Shown: positions 38,874 to 51,844, counted from the first letter of the stretch. The stretch is DNA of 64,000 nucleotides from Dastarcus helophoroides (GCA_028583605.1 CM053337.1:14713639-14777638); one strand, 5' to 3'. Numbers and translations: made by a program. The notes: generated by a model from the letters alone, not told the origin.

Positions 38874-41096
38874 AAAAGGGTCCACGAGCTTCAATAATTT
38901 TTTTCGAATGATCCTATCATAACGCTTTTCTAGACAAATGAATCCTTTGAAAGTTGACTGATTTCCGAGTTCTGTATAATGATTTCTTGCAGAATTACCG
39001 CCGTTCGAAGCAAAAAGTCACTTTCGATTTTGATTCAAAATTTTTGTCCGCATTTATAAGCATCCACGAGCTTCAATATTTTTTTTCAAGTGATCCTATC
39101 ATAATGCTCTTCTAGACCATTGAATTCTCTAAAAATTGACTGGTTTCCAAGTTCTGTACAACGATTTCTTGAAGAGTTATCGTCGTGCGAAGCAAAAAGG
39201 TCACTTTTGACTTTCGTCCAAAATTTTTGCCTATATTTAACCACGAGCTTGGCTACATTTAAAAGGGTACACAAGCTTCAATAATTTTTTTCGAGTGATC
39301 TTATCAAGACGTTCGTCCAGACAATTGAATTATCTAAAAGTTGACTGATTTCCAAGTTCTGTACAATGCTTTCTAGCAGAGTTATCGTCGTTCGAAGCAT
39401 AAAAGTCACTTTTGTCCTTGGTTCAAAATTTAAAAGGGTCCACGAGCTTCAATAATTTTTTTCGAGTGATCCTATCATAATACTCTTCCAGATAATTGAA
39501 TTCTCTGAAAGTTGACTGATTTCCAAGTTCTGTACAATCATTTGCTGCAGAGTTATCGTCGTTCGAAGCAAAAAAGTCACTTTCGACTTTGGTTCAAAAT
39601 TTTTGCCTGCATTTAACCACGAGCTTACTTACATTTAAAAGGGTCCACGAGCTTCAATAATTTTTTTCGAGTAATCCTATCACAACGCTCTTCTAGACAC
39701 TTGAATTCTCTGAAAGTTGACTGGTTTCCAAGTTCTGTACAATAATTTCTTGCAGAGTTATCATCGTTCGAAGCAAAAAAGTCACTTTTGACTTTGCTCC
39801 AAAATTTTTGCCCGCATTTAAAAGGGTTCACGAGTTTTAATAATTTTTTTCGGGTAATCCTATTATGACATTCTTCCAGACCATTGAATCCTCCGAAAGT
39901 TGACTGCCTTTCGAGTTCTGTACAATGATTTCGTGCAGAGTTATCGTCGTTCGAAGCAAAAAGTCACTTTCAAAATTTTTGCCCGCATTTAAAAGGGTCC
40001 ACGAGCTTTAATAATTTTTTTCGAGTGATCCTATTCATAATACTTTTCCAGACAATTAAATCCTCTGAAAGTTGACTGATTTCCAAGTTCTGTACAATCA
40101 TTTGCTGCAGAGTTATCGTCGTTCGAAGCAAAAAAGTCACTTTTGACTTTGCTTCAAAATTTAAAAGGGTCCACGAGCTTCAATATTTTTTTTCGGATTA
40201 TCCTATCATGACGTTCTTTCAGACAATTGATTTCTCTAAAAGCTGACTGGTTTCCAAGTTCTGTACAATGATTTCTTGCAGAGTTATCGTCGTTCGAAGC
40301 AAAAAAGTCACTTTTGACTTTGGTTCAAAATGTTTGCCTGCATTTAACCACGAGCTTGCTTACATTTAAAAGGGTCCACGAGCTTCAATAATTTTTTCCG
40401 GATGATCCTATCACAACGCTCTTCTAGACAATTGAATTCTCTGAAAGTTGACTGGTTTCCAAGTTCTGTACAATAATTTCTTGCAGAGTTATCGTCGTTC
40501 GAAGCAAAAAAGTCACTTTTGACTTTGGTTCAAGATTTTTGCTCGCATTTAAAAGGGTCCACGAGCTTTAATAATTTTTTTCGAGTTATCCTATCATGAC
40601 GTTCTTCCAGACAATTCAATCCTTTGAAAGTTGACTGACTTTCGAGTTCGGTACAATGATTTCTTGCAGAGTTATCGTCGTTCGAAGCAAAAAAGTCACT
40701 TTTGACTTTGGTTCAAAATTTAAAAGGGTCCACAAGCTTCAATATTTTTTTTCGGATTATCCTATCATGACGTTCTTTCAGACAATTGATTTCTCTAAAA
40801 GCTGACTGGTTTCCAAGTTCTTTACCATGATTTCTTGCAGAGTTATCGTCGTTCGAAGCAAAAAAGTCACTTTTGACTTTGGTTCAAAATGTTTGCCTGC
40901 ATTTAACCACGAGCTTGCTTACATTTAAAAGGGTCCACGAGCTTCAATAATTTTTTTCGAGTGATCCTATCATAACGTTCTTCCAGATGATTGAATTCTC
41001 TGAAAGTTGACTGACTTTCGAGTTCTGTACAATGATTTGTTGCAGAGTTATCGTCGTTCGAAGCAAAAAAGTCACTTTTGACTTTGATTCTAATGC
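38874..41096. repeat. 170-205-bp tandem repeat, about 12 copies
   Basis: Each unit starts AAAAGGGTCCACGAGCTTC and contains CGAGTGATCCTATCATAACG, GAAAGTTGACTGATTTCC, TCTGTACAATGATTTC and AGTTATCGTCGTTCGAAG. The length varies because some copies carry an extra piece of about 34 bp ending CACGAGCTTGCTTACATTT. On the minus strand a similar peptide (KSDFFASNDDNSA...) recurs, but the unit length is not constant modulo three, so it is not a repeat protein gene. Confidence 0.95.
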
Positions 41097-42010
41097 ACAG
41101 ACCAATAGGCTTAGACACTTATTAGATTCGAAGTTTGGAAACCAAAGACCGGTTTCGATTTTCTTAGATCTCGTCAGTTTGATATACTCAACTCAAATGC
41201 CAACAAATGTTTCAGCTGTAGAATTAACAGATGTCGCCTATGTGACTCTTTATACTATCGCCACCTATTGGTCCACAAAGAAACTATTTGCATTTGACTT
41301 TGGTAATCAATAACTTGAGAAATAATGGTCGTACAAAAAATCACAGTAAGGCCCTGAAAACTACAAAGTTGGAGTAATTGGGTTTTGGATAATTTTTTTT
41401 CTATGACAAATTTGTAAAAAAAAAATGTTTAATTAGGGATATTCACTTAACTTGATATAATTTAGCATAACTTGACAAAAAAATGGACAGACTAAGGATA
41501 ATAACCCTGATTTTTCATCTTTAAGGATCCCAATAAAATATCTGAAAGATTCAAAGCGCCGCCATTTTTTTAAATTTTGGTCAAAATAATCGAAGAAATG
41601 ATTTTATCAAAAAATCAATTTAAGCATTTTTTCTAGATATTCGTTGCATTTTTTGTTGCTTTCTATTTATTTTTTACGTTAAAAAGGTGTTTTTTAGCAA
41701 TAATTCGTATTTTATTAAATTTAAGTTTCCATTTTTTTGGAAAAATGACAATATTTTGGAATTCAAATTACAACAAAAAATACCAAATGGAAAAATGAAT
41801 TTGAAATAAATTGAAATATGAAAAATTGTTAAAAAAATATCAGAATTTTGAATTGAAAAATCATTTTAAATAAATTAAAAGTGAAAAATTTAAGAAAAAA
41901 ACGAATACCTGGAAGATTTATCTTTAATTCTGAAAATATTTTGAGGAAGAGTCGAAATTTCGAGAAAAACGTAAAATTTACACAAAAGAAACAAAAGCAA
42001 AACAATGTTC
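41097..42010. other. AT-rich DNA, no supported gene
   Basis: An open frame continues from the last repeat copy to 41313 but has no recognised domain. The rest is A/T-run rich with diffuse AAAATTT motifs. Confidence 0.45.
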
Positions 42011-42205
42011 AAATTGAAACACAGAACTTGTCCCCTGGAACCAAGAAAGATTAAAAAACACAACAAAGGTTGCTCTAACGCGTTTCGACAGCCAAGCTGT
42101 CATCTTCAGAGAGAAACTCTTTCTCTGTCGAAACGCGTTAGAGCAACCTTTGTTGTGTTTTTTAATCTTTCTTGGTTTCAGGGGACAAGTTCTGTGTTTC
42201 AATTT
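42011..42205. repeat. Hairpin repeat family, inverted pair (copy 3)
   Basis: Two 81-bp copies in inverted orientation, 42011-42091 and 42125-42205, near-perfect complements. The left copy includes the hairpin core GACAGC-CAA-GCTGTC. The pair could fold into a long cruciform. It is followed by the family tail GAAGATAACCAAGGAC. Confidence 0.9.
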
Positions 42206-42900
42206 TTGAAGATAACCAAGGACTAATCCGCTCCATCAATGTTCAAATTATTTATCGATTCTCGAAATTTCAATTGATTCTCAAAATTGATTTCACGTTT
42301 TCAATGTTTTTTAGTTATCGAGATCAGATTCTAAATTTAAAGGCCAAAAAAAAAGTCTCAAAAAAATAATTGAAAAAAGCCAATTTTTCGAAACTCAAAA
42401 TTTCTACATTTCGAAATAAAACTAAGACTTTTGGAAATAACTTGGCTTTTCTAGTAGAATCTTGGGAAACAACAACCGACTGAGATTGAAATTTAAAAAA
42501 TAGGTCAAACTTCACAAAAGGACAAAAGTTCAAGTTTCGAGATTTTACGAAATGAAATCCAAAGTGTGAATTTTTAGGGTAATTTTATTTTTAGGTTTAA
42601 GGACGCGCGAATAATTCCCTTAACCTCCTCATTGTCAATGAACTTCGAGTTCGATGTTTGCGTGCTGGAACGTAATTACACGTATTACCCGGAATTGTTA
42701 CAGTGTTACCTGTTTTTCATACTAATCCACTAACTGTTCCGCATTATCCATTGAAGCCGCCGCTGAAAAATCCATATAAACCCGGCTGGCCCTTTAATGT
42801 GTTCTTAAACAAAACTAATTCCATGAATTATAGAAAAACGAGAAATCAATGGTCCCAATTTTCTTGTGACGTTTAACGATAGCATTTTGCAATTATTTCA

Positions 42901-43155
42901 GTATCGAGTATTGATTAAAAAATCATTAAATATGAAAGTTGTGGGAATTGGTGATGCTTTGACAGAATAATTAAAAATTGATGTTGCGATTGGAGCAGTA
43001 ATTTGGTTTTTATACAAACAAATGTCAAGATTACTCATGTCTCGTTTAGTCATTATCTTCTGGTCTATATTAATTAATTTGTGGGGTTCGTACACATTCG
43101 ATAAACGTCTTAGTAATTTTCTACATAAGCTTATCAAACGAGATGATTCTTTATA
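42901..43155 (+). pseudogene. Possible exon or pseudogene fragment with an in-frame stop
   Basis: After an acceptor-like TTATTTCAG (ending 42900), one frame runs to TAA at 43155 with a single internal TAA (about 42967). The second half has a hydrophobic run, IGAVIWFLY and VIIFWSILINLW, then a basic tail ending KRDDSL. No family was recognised. Given AT content the openness could be chance. Confidence 0.2.
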
Positions 43156-44590
43156 AATAAACTTTCAAATGACTCATTTATTGGGTTTTATCCATACGTA
43201 GGTTACGATGCTTTTAATTTTATTTTTATTTTATTGGGTGAATATCCATCTACTTTCACTATTTTTGAAGTGACAATTTTTTGGTCAAAAGCAAACGTAT
43301 CATTTAGAGTGACCGTCGCGCGTCACCAAGTCACCAAATGAGCTATGTACAGCTTAAGAGTTCGTGAAGATAACAGAAGGCTCTTTTGTTCAAATTCGCT
43401 GATACGATAGTAGATTGTTCTAAAAGCGATAGATGGCCAAACATACTTGGTCAAATGGTCAAAATGGTCAAACATACTTTCTCATCTATAAAATTAGTTT
43501 CGTTGAACGTAATACTAACGTACAGTTGAAAAGAGTTCGTGCGAGTTGCAGAATGATATTTTGTTCAAAATCGTTGATACAGTAGTAAATTGCTGTAAGA
43601 GCGATACAGAATGATATTTTGTTCAAATTCGTTGATACGATAATATCTGTAAACGGGAAACAGAATGATGTTTTGTCCAAATTCGTTGATGCGTTTACAT
43701 GTTTACGACGATCGTAATTGAAGCTGGTAAAATATTTCTGTTACTATAATAATCCTCTTTGTACAAATATTTGTTTTACAACTTTATTCGTAACGAACTT
43801 TTATAATTATTAAATATAACTTTTTAAAAATAACGCTGTGATACAAGCGGATAACAAAACGATAACATGCGGCTAGATAAACATTAATAATTCAAGAGAA
43901 CTCGATTTAACATTCACCAATTTATTCTCGATGCATACAAATTGTATTTTACTTTAAAGCTCGACGGACAGAAAATTTCTCTCGTAATTGTCATAGTTTT
44001 ATTAAACCGATAATATAGGACGAGATGTTTAATGGGTGCACCGAGGAAACACAAAAATGTCCTCTTAATGGTTATTTCGCCGTTCCATCATAATTTATTT
44101 AAATGCTTTCTATTTAAATGTGCTGTGTAATACATTTCCTCTAAACGTTAGACGACTTCTTTAAGAATCAATTTATTATCATTTGAATGGAAGTTCCAGT
44201 TATCCTGACAATTTCTCCATTCATCATCCTAATTTTTGTAACCTTCTCGCTTGAAAGCGAATTTTTTAATTTAAATTTAATCAGTCACTCGCGTCAAAAT
44301 AGTATGCATTGCATATTAAATGGATTTATTTTTATTAAAAGAACCCACATGCCCATATTTGAAACAACAATGAATGTGTCACCCTCATATTATTATGAAG
44401 ATATCGCGTCGTTAACGGAATCAATTGATTAATTATTAAAAAAGCTTATTGAGCGCCATTAAAGCTAATCAATCGGATATGATTAAAAACAAGTTGAAAG
44501 TCCAGTGATCCATTTTATATTGCATATTTTCATAAAAATCAGTTCATTGCGAATTTCTTGAAATTTTTGAATAGGGGATGGTTTCGCGTT
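43156..44590. other. AT-rich DNA, no gene seen
   Basis: Contains short local repeats (CAGAATGATATTTTGTTC about three times, 43550-43680). No coding region is supported. Confidence 0.45.
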
Positions 44591-44655
44591 AACATCACGC
44601 CTCACCATCACGCGTGACCATCACGCCTCACCATCACGCGTGACCATCACGCGCT
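44591..44655. repeat. 13-bp tandem repeat with alternating variants
   Basis: Five units alternating CATCACGCCTCAC and CATCACGCGTGAC, the last running into CATCACGCGCTATC. Confidence 0.9.
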
Positions 44656-44673
44656 ATCAACATGCTCTAGTAT

Positions 44674-44744
44674 CTCTCTGAAGATGACAGCTTGGCTGTC
44701 GAAACGCGTTAGAGCAACGTTTGTTGTGTTTTTTAATAATCTAG
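44674..44744 (+). repeat. Hairpin repeat family, copy 4 (truncated)
   Basis: CTCTCTGAAGATGACAGC, TTG, GCTGTCGAAACGCG, TTAGAGCAACGTTTGTTGTG. It is cut off at about 44740 by the element that follows. Confidence 0.85.
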
Positions 44745-45149
44745 TGTTAACAGCATATTGTTAGGGGCTTATCGGTTCGAATTGATTACACGTGATGGAT
44801 TATACCCACTATATTACTGAACTCAACTTGGATCATCACCATTGACAATTAACTCACTTATTATTGACTTCTACTAACTCACTAATTACACTGACTCTAA
44901 CTGATTTCCTCGAGGGAAAGCTGACCGCCTTTTATAGTTTTGGCCCCCGGCTCCTAGAACTTTTCGGCAGATAAGGTTTATCGTTTGCCGAAATTTCGGG
45001 AACGCTTATCTGCCGTTTGCTTCGTTATCGCGGTCGCTTTCCCCTTATCAGATCATTCTAGAAACTTTTCTTGTGTAGTAAATTCTACAAATCTATTTTA
45101 AATTCTATTCCATCTATTTACATTGCGTTACAATATTGTATCGTTAACA
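44745..45149. mobile_element. Possible solo LTR or short TIR element
   Basis: About 405 bp starting TGTTAACAG and ending CGTTAACA, so the ends are TG...CA with loosely inverted terminal sequence (TGTTAAC plus AATATTGT). It contains a TATA-like TTTTATAG (about 44930), a GC-rich middle and an exact 11-bp inverted repeat (44965-44975 / 45005-45015). No target-site duplication was seen, so the class and even the limits are uncertain. Confidence 0.3.
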
Positions 45150-45687
45150 GTATTTGACATCCGATGATATTTAATTCTATACTGGAAAAACTTGAATGTT
45201 TATTTTATAAGCTAGAGTTTTCGAAAACAATTTTGGATCCACAAGACATAATATTAAAAGATCGAAATCGTCAAAAGAAAAAATTCGAAATCTTCAAGAA
45301 ATTCAAAATTTTGACATACGCTACATTTAAAAAATGCGGTGATTTCAAAAGAGATCAAGATTCTGAAACCAAGACGGAATTTTAGAAAGGGTCCAAACTT
45401 TTAAAAACCGAAATATTAAAGAAAAATTAGAATTTTAGAGCAAAAGTCGAAATTTCGAAAATAAGCCATAATTTAAAAAAAAGTGGGCACTCTTAAGAGA
45501 CAGAAGTGAAAATTTAAAACTAGGAAATATTAGTGTAGTTCGAATCCATACTAATAAACAAGTCAGAATATTGGAAATATTTAAAAATAAATTCCGTCAC
45601 ACAGATCTACCGTTTTATTTTTGTTGTTGGATACTTGTATCTTGTGGAATCGAATCCAAAATTTATTGATAATGAAATATATTATAA
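45150..45687. other. AT-rich DNA, no gene seen
   Basis: CGAAATTT-type degenerate DNA between the putative LTR and the TGTATTTTGTA array. A 73-codon frame at 45164-45385 is Lys/Phe/Glu-rich and looks compositional. Confidence 0.45.
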
Positions 45688-48600
45688 TGTGCCCTATGTT
45701 GTATGTTGTATTTCGAATGTTGTACGTTTTATACTGTATGTTGTATATTGTATTTTGTATGTTATATGTTGTATGTTATATGTTGTATGTTGTATTTTGT
45801 ATGTTGTATGTTGTATGTTGTATGTTGTATTTTGTATTTTGCATGTTGTATATTCTGTGTTGTATGCTGTGTGTTGTATTTTGTATGTTTTATACTGTAT
45901 GTTGTATATTGTACTTTGTATTTCGTATTTTGTATGTTATATGTTGTATGTTGTATTTTGTATGTTGTATATTGTATTTTGTATTTCGTATTTTGTATGC
46001 TATATGTTATATGTTGTATTTTGTATGTTGTATGTTCTATTTTGTATGTTGCATGTTCTATTTTGTATGTTGTATGTTCTATGTTGTGTATTGTGTGTTG
46101 TATGTTTATGTTGTATATTTTGCAATTTGTATTTTGCGTTTTGTATTTTGTATGATTGTATTTTGTATTTCATATAATTGTATTTTATATATATTGTATT
46201 TGTATGAGTGTATTTTGTATGAGTGTATTTTGTATGATTGTATTTTGTATGATTTTATTTTGTATGATTGTATTTTGTATGGTTGTATTTTGTATAATTG
46301 TATTCTGTATGGTTGTATTTTGTATATTTGTATTTTGTATGATTTTATACTGTATGTTGTATATTGTATTTTGTATTTCGTATTTTGTATGTTATATGTT
46401 GTTTGTTGTATTTTGAATGTTATATTTTGTATTTTGTATTTTGCATGTTGCACGTTGTGTGTTGAATGTTGTATTTTGTATTTTGCATGTTGTATGTTCT
46501 GTGTTGTATGCTGTGTATTGTATGTTATATTTTGTATGTTTTATACTGTATGTTGTATATTGTATTTTGTATTTCGTATTTTGTATGTTATATGTTGTAT
46601 GCTGCATCTTGTATGTTATATTTTGTATTTTGTATTTTGCATGTTGCATGTTGTGTGTTGTATGTTGTATGCTGAATTTTGTATTTTGCATGTTGTATGT
46701 TCTGTGTTGTATGCTGTGTGTTGTATGTTGTATTTTGTATATTTTATACTGTATGTTGTATATTGTATTTTGTATTTCGTATTTTGTATGTTATATGTTG
46801 TAAGTTGTATTTTGTATGTTGTATATTGTATTTTGTATTTCGTATTTTGTACGCTATATGTTGTATGTTGTATTTTGTATGTTGTATGTTCTATTTTATA
46901 TTTTGCATGTTGTATGTTCTATGTTGTATGTTGTGTATTGTGTGTTGGATGTTTATGTTGTATATTTTGTAATTTGTATTTTGCGTTTTGTATTTTGTAT
47001 GATTGTATTTTGTATTTTGTATTTCATATAATTGTATTTTGTATATATTGTATTTTGTATATATTGTATTTGTATGAGTGTATTTTGTATGAGTGTATTT
47101 TATATGATTGTATTTTATATGATTTTATTTTGTATGATTGTATTTTGTATGGTTGTATTTTGTATAATTGTATGATTTTATACTGTATGTTGTGTATTGT
47201 ATTTTATATTTCGTATTTTGTATATTATATGTTGTATGTTGTATTTTGTATGTTATATTTTATATTTTGTATTTTGCATGTTGCATGTTGTGTGTTGTAT
47301 GTTGTATTTTGTATGTTTTATACTGTATGTTGTATATTGTGTTGTGTATTTCGTATTTTATATGTTATATGTTGTATTTTGTATGTTGTGTATTGTGTGT
47401 TAGATGTTTATGTTGTATATTTTGTAATTTGTGTTTTCGTAATTTGTATGGTTGTATTTTGTATTTCATATAATTGTATTTTGTATGATTGTATTTTGTG
47501 TAAGTGCATTTTGTATGATTGTATTTTGTATGAGTGTATTTTGTATGATTGTATTGTGTATTTTGTATGGTTGTATTTTGTATGATTGTATTTTGTATGA
47601 TTTTATTTTGTATGATTGTATTTTATATTTTGTATGGTTGTATTTTGTATAATTGTATTTTGTATGGTTGTATTTTGTATTATTGTATTTTGTATGATTG
47701 TATTTTGTATGATTGTATTCTGTATGAATGTATTTTGTATGAGTGTATTTTGTATGAGTGTATTTTGTATAGTTGTATTTTGTATAATTGTATTTTGTAT
47801 GGTTGTATTGTGTATAATTGTATTTTGCACGATTGTATTTTGTACGAGTGTACTTGGTACGAGTGTATTTTGTACTAGTGTATTTCGTACAAGTGTATTT
47901 TGTAAGAGTGTATTTTGTACGAGTGTATTTTATACGAGTGTATTTTGCACGATTGTATTTTGTACGAATGTATTTTGTACGATTGTATTTTGTACGATTG
48001 TATTTTGTACGATTGTATTTTGTACGATTGTATTTTGTACGATTGTATTTTGTACGATTGTATTTTGTACGATTGTATTTTGTACGATTGTATTTTGTAC
48101 GATTGTATTTTGTATGGGTGTGTTTTGTACGAGTGTGTTTTGTACGAGTGTTTTTTGTATCCTGTATCTTATAGCCTGTATCCTGTACCCTTATCCTGTA
48201 TCTTGTATCTTGTATCTTGTATTTTGTATTTTGTATTTTGCATTTTGCATTTTGCATTTTGCATCTTGCATCTTGCATTTTGCATTTTGCATTTTGCATT
48301 TTGCATTTTGCATTTTGCATTTTGCATTTTGCATTTTGCCATTTTGCATTTTTGCATTTTTGCATTTTGCATTTTGCATTTGTATTTTGTATCATTGTAT
48401 TTTGTATCATTGTATTTTGTATCATTGTATTTGTATCATTGTATTTTGTATCATTGTGTTTTGTATCATTGCATCATTGTATTTTGTATCATTGTATTTT
48501 GTATCATTGTATTTTGTATCATTGTATTTTGTATCATTGTATTTTGTATCATTGTATTTTGTATCATTGTATTTTGTATCATTGTATTTTGTATCATTGT

Positions 48601-49770
48601 ATTTTGTATCATTGTATTTTGTATCATTGTATTTTGTATTTGTATTTTGTATTTTGTATTTTGTATTATTGTATTTTGTATATTGTATTTTGTATTTTGT
48701 ATTTTGTATATTTGTTTTGTATCATTGCATCTTGTATTTTGTATTTGTATTTTGTATCATTGTATTTTGTATTTTGTATTTTGTATCATTGTATTTTGTA
48801 TATTTGTATTTTGTATGATTTGTATTTTGTATTTGTATTTTGTATTTTGTTTTTGTATTTTGTATTTTGTATTTTGTATTTTGTATTTTGTATTTTGTAT
48901 TTTGTATTTGTATTTTGTATTATTGTATTTTGTATATTGTATTTTGTATTATTGTATTTTGTATTTTGTATATTGTATTTTGTATTTTGATTTTTTGTAT
49001 CATTTTATTTTATCATTGTTATTTTGTATCATTGTATTTTGTATCATTGTATTTTGTACCTATTGTATTTTGTATTATTGTATTTTGTATGATTGTATTT
49101 TGATGTGATTGTATTTTGTATTGTATTGTATGATTTTGCCATTTTGTATTTGTATGATTATATTTGTATGATTGTATTTTGTATGATTGGATTTTGTTGT
49201 GTGATTGTATTTTGTATGATTGTATCTTTATATGATTGTATTTTGTATGATTGTATCTTGTATGACTGCTATTTTGTATGATTGTATCTTGTATGATTGT
49301 TTTTTGTACGATTGTATTTTGTATGATTGTATTTTATACGATTGTATTTTGTACGATTGTATTGTGTATGATTGTATTTTGCATGATTGTATTTTGTATG
49401 ATTGAATTTTGGATGATTGTATTTTGTATGATTGTATTTTATATGAATGTGCTTTGTATGATTGTATTTTGTATGATTGTATTTTGTATGATTGGATTTT
49501 GTGTGATTGTATTTTGTATGATTGTATTTTGTATGATTGTATCTTATATGATTATACTTTGTATGATTGTATCTTGTATGATTGTATTTTGTATGATTGT
49601 ATCTTGTACGATTGTATATTGTATTTTGCATGATTGTATTTTGTATAATTGTATTTTGTATGATTGTATTTTGTATGTTGTATTTCGTATTTCGTACTTC
49701 GTATTTCGTAATTCGTATTTCACATTTCGTATTTCGGTATTTCTTATTTTGTATTTTACTTATGTTATCT
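45688..49770. repeat. 4.1-kb TGTATTTTGTA-type minisatellite
   Basis: A continuum of related short units: TGTATGTTGTAT (45.7-47.4 kb, with higher-order copies of about 200-400 bp), TGTATTTTGTATGAT (15 bp), TGTATTTTGTACGAT (47.95-48.1 kb), CATTTTG heptamers (48.24-48.39 kb), TGTATTTTGTATCAT (48.4-48.64 kb) and again the GAT type to the end, with a final TTTCGTA zone (49.68-49.75 kb). Open frames in it encode Cys/Ile/Leu/Tyr polymers and are artefacts. Confidence 0.97.
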
Positions 49771-51420
49771 AATGTTAACAGTGGAGCATGTTGGTAACGA
49801 AATTAACGCTAATGGTAATCGCGAAACGATAAGTTTAGCCCGTATCCAGTATCGCCAAACGCCCCTACGGAGGTTTTCTTTTCCAAAAAAAAAACAAAAC
49901 TTTGAGAATCGATCGAAAATTTAAATAGTGGTTGAAATTTTTAATAAAAGTAAAAATTATGAAAACAAGCAAAATTTTCGAGGTCGACATTCTGAAAAAA
50001 TAAAAAATTGCAAAAACTTACCAATAAAAAAATATCAAAATTTTGAGAGAAAACTAACATTTAAATCGAAATTTTCAAAAAAAAATTAAAATATTGAGAA
50101 AAACACAAAATTTTGAAAAAAATTAAATTTTAAGATAGAAAATTTTAAAAAATTGAAATAAAATTCCGCAAAACGTAAATATTAAAAATATGTTGAGTTC
50201 AAAAAGTTTCCAAAAAAGTAGAATTTCTTAAAAGTCAAAATCAAGTAAAGTAAAAACTAGGAAAACAAATAAAATTTTTGATAATCGTTCGACATTTGTG
50301 GAAATTACTCGAAACGATCGCGAAATTTTTTTAAAAGTCGAAATTTTAGGATAAAATATAACATCTCAGAACAAACGAAATTCTCCCAAAAATAAGAAAA
50401 TAAAAATTCTAACCAAACATATAAGTTTCAAAAAAAAACTCAAAAAGACCCAAAAATAAACGTCTTTATTAAAATTTTTTTAAATATAGATTTTTTAAAA
50501 GTGTATATTTTTTAGAAATGTAGATTTTTTAAAAATGTAGATATTTTAAAAATGTAGATTTTTAAAAATGTAGATTTTTAAACATGTAGATTTTTAAAAA
50601 TGTAGATTTTTAAAAATGTAGATTTTTTTAAAATGCAGAATTTTTTTAAAACATTAGAAAGAAATTTTAAGTAAAGTTTTCATTAAACTATATAAAAAAG
50701 TAGAAGTAAAAATTTTCAATTAAGTCGAAACATTCAAAAGTAAAGTTTTCTAAAATTAACATTTTGAGACAATAAAAAATTATGAAAGTTGAAATTGAAA
50801 ATCAAATTTTTTAAAATAAGTTTAACATTTCAGTTATATTTAAAAAAAAGTGGAAATTTCGAAAAACTGGATACTGAAGTTTAAAATTTTCAATGTAATG
50901 CCAACAAAAATATCGAAATTTTAGAGTAGAAATTCAAAAAATTGGAATTTTAAATTTCAAAAATGTCGAATCAAAAGAAAAAGGAAGTCGAAATATTCAA
51001 GAAGCCAAAATTTGGGAAAAAAAATTGAAACCTCGGAAAAACCCGATCCAAAATCGAAAATTTCAAACAAGTAGAAATATTCAACAAAGGCGACATTTTT
51101 TTAAAAAAGTAGGAATTTTGAAAAAATATTGAATCTTTTTAAAGAAAGTGAAAACATTTTAAAACAGCTGCGGTTTTCAATAAAGCCAAAAAAAAGTCAA
51201 TTCTTTCGAACGATGACATTTTCAAAAAAAAGTAGCGTTTTGCAAAAATGGGTCAAATCTTTCAAATAAGACGGAAATTAAAAAAAACGAAATTTTTAAT
51301 GAACATTTTGAAATTATCGCATAGCAATTTTTAAAGGTTCAAAATTTCGAAAAAAGTTAAAATGTTTAAAAGGAAAAATTTAAAAAAAAGAGTAGACAAA
51401 TGTGACAAACCTATGACACA
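49771..51420. other. AT-rich degenerate CGAAATTT-motif DNA
   Basis: No gene. Loosely periodic AAAATTTCGA or AAAAGTCGAAATTTT motifs, with a small 17-18-bp repeat inside (listed separately). Confidence 0.6.
50485..50640. repeat. 17-18-bp tandem repeat, about 8 copies
   Basis: Units of AAAAATGTAGATTTTTA with small length changes in the T and A runs. Confidence 0.85.
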
Positions 51421-51681
51421 CATACAAAGTCGGTTTTTTTTTAGTTGAGTGCCCCACTTATAGATAAACATTGCTGTTAACAAATTTGTGACTAATTTTT
51501 TATGAGATGCAAAATTAATATCATTTTATTGGCCTGCCGACAAAAACCTATTTTTAAAAACAAAGCAATCGAAACTTGGATTAGATAAATATTAATCGCT
51601 AATTTTCTAAAAGATGCTTTTCTCAATTAAGTACTTTGATTTCATCAGAAGTATAATTAACCGCAAAAAGTGTCCCATATC

Positions 51682-51844
51682 CAGTACTGGATTTACATAT
51701 AATCTACAGCGAGGGCCCCCATTGTCTTGAGGGGCCCCCACTGTTTGCCAAATCATATTTGGCACTGGCATATAATATCTGAACTTATAAAGGGCCCCAT
51801 ATCTTAAATGACTGAGGGCCCTATCAAATCTAAATCCCACCCTG
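51682..51844. mobile_element. Short non-autonomous hAT-type element (MITE), 163 bp
   Basis: The ends are inverted: CAGTACTGGATTTA on the left, and CAGGGTGGGATTTA reading inward from the right. They are flanked by 8-bp direct repeats differing at one base (CCCATATC and CCTATATC). CAG termini and 8-bp target duplications are characteristic of hAT transposons. The inside is rich in GGGCCC motifs and has no coding capacity for a transposase. Confidence 0.75.

Noticed and set aside
38874..41118. Repeat protein gene on the minus strand (KSDFFASNDDNSA peptide)
   Set aside because: Unit length varies by amounts not divisible by three, and stops interrupt most copies.
45621..49108. 654- and 400-codon frames of Cys/Ile/Leu/Tyr
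   Set aside because: They arise from the TGTATTTTGTA minisatellite, and similar frames are open on both strands.
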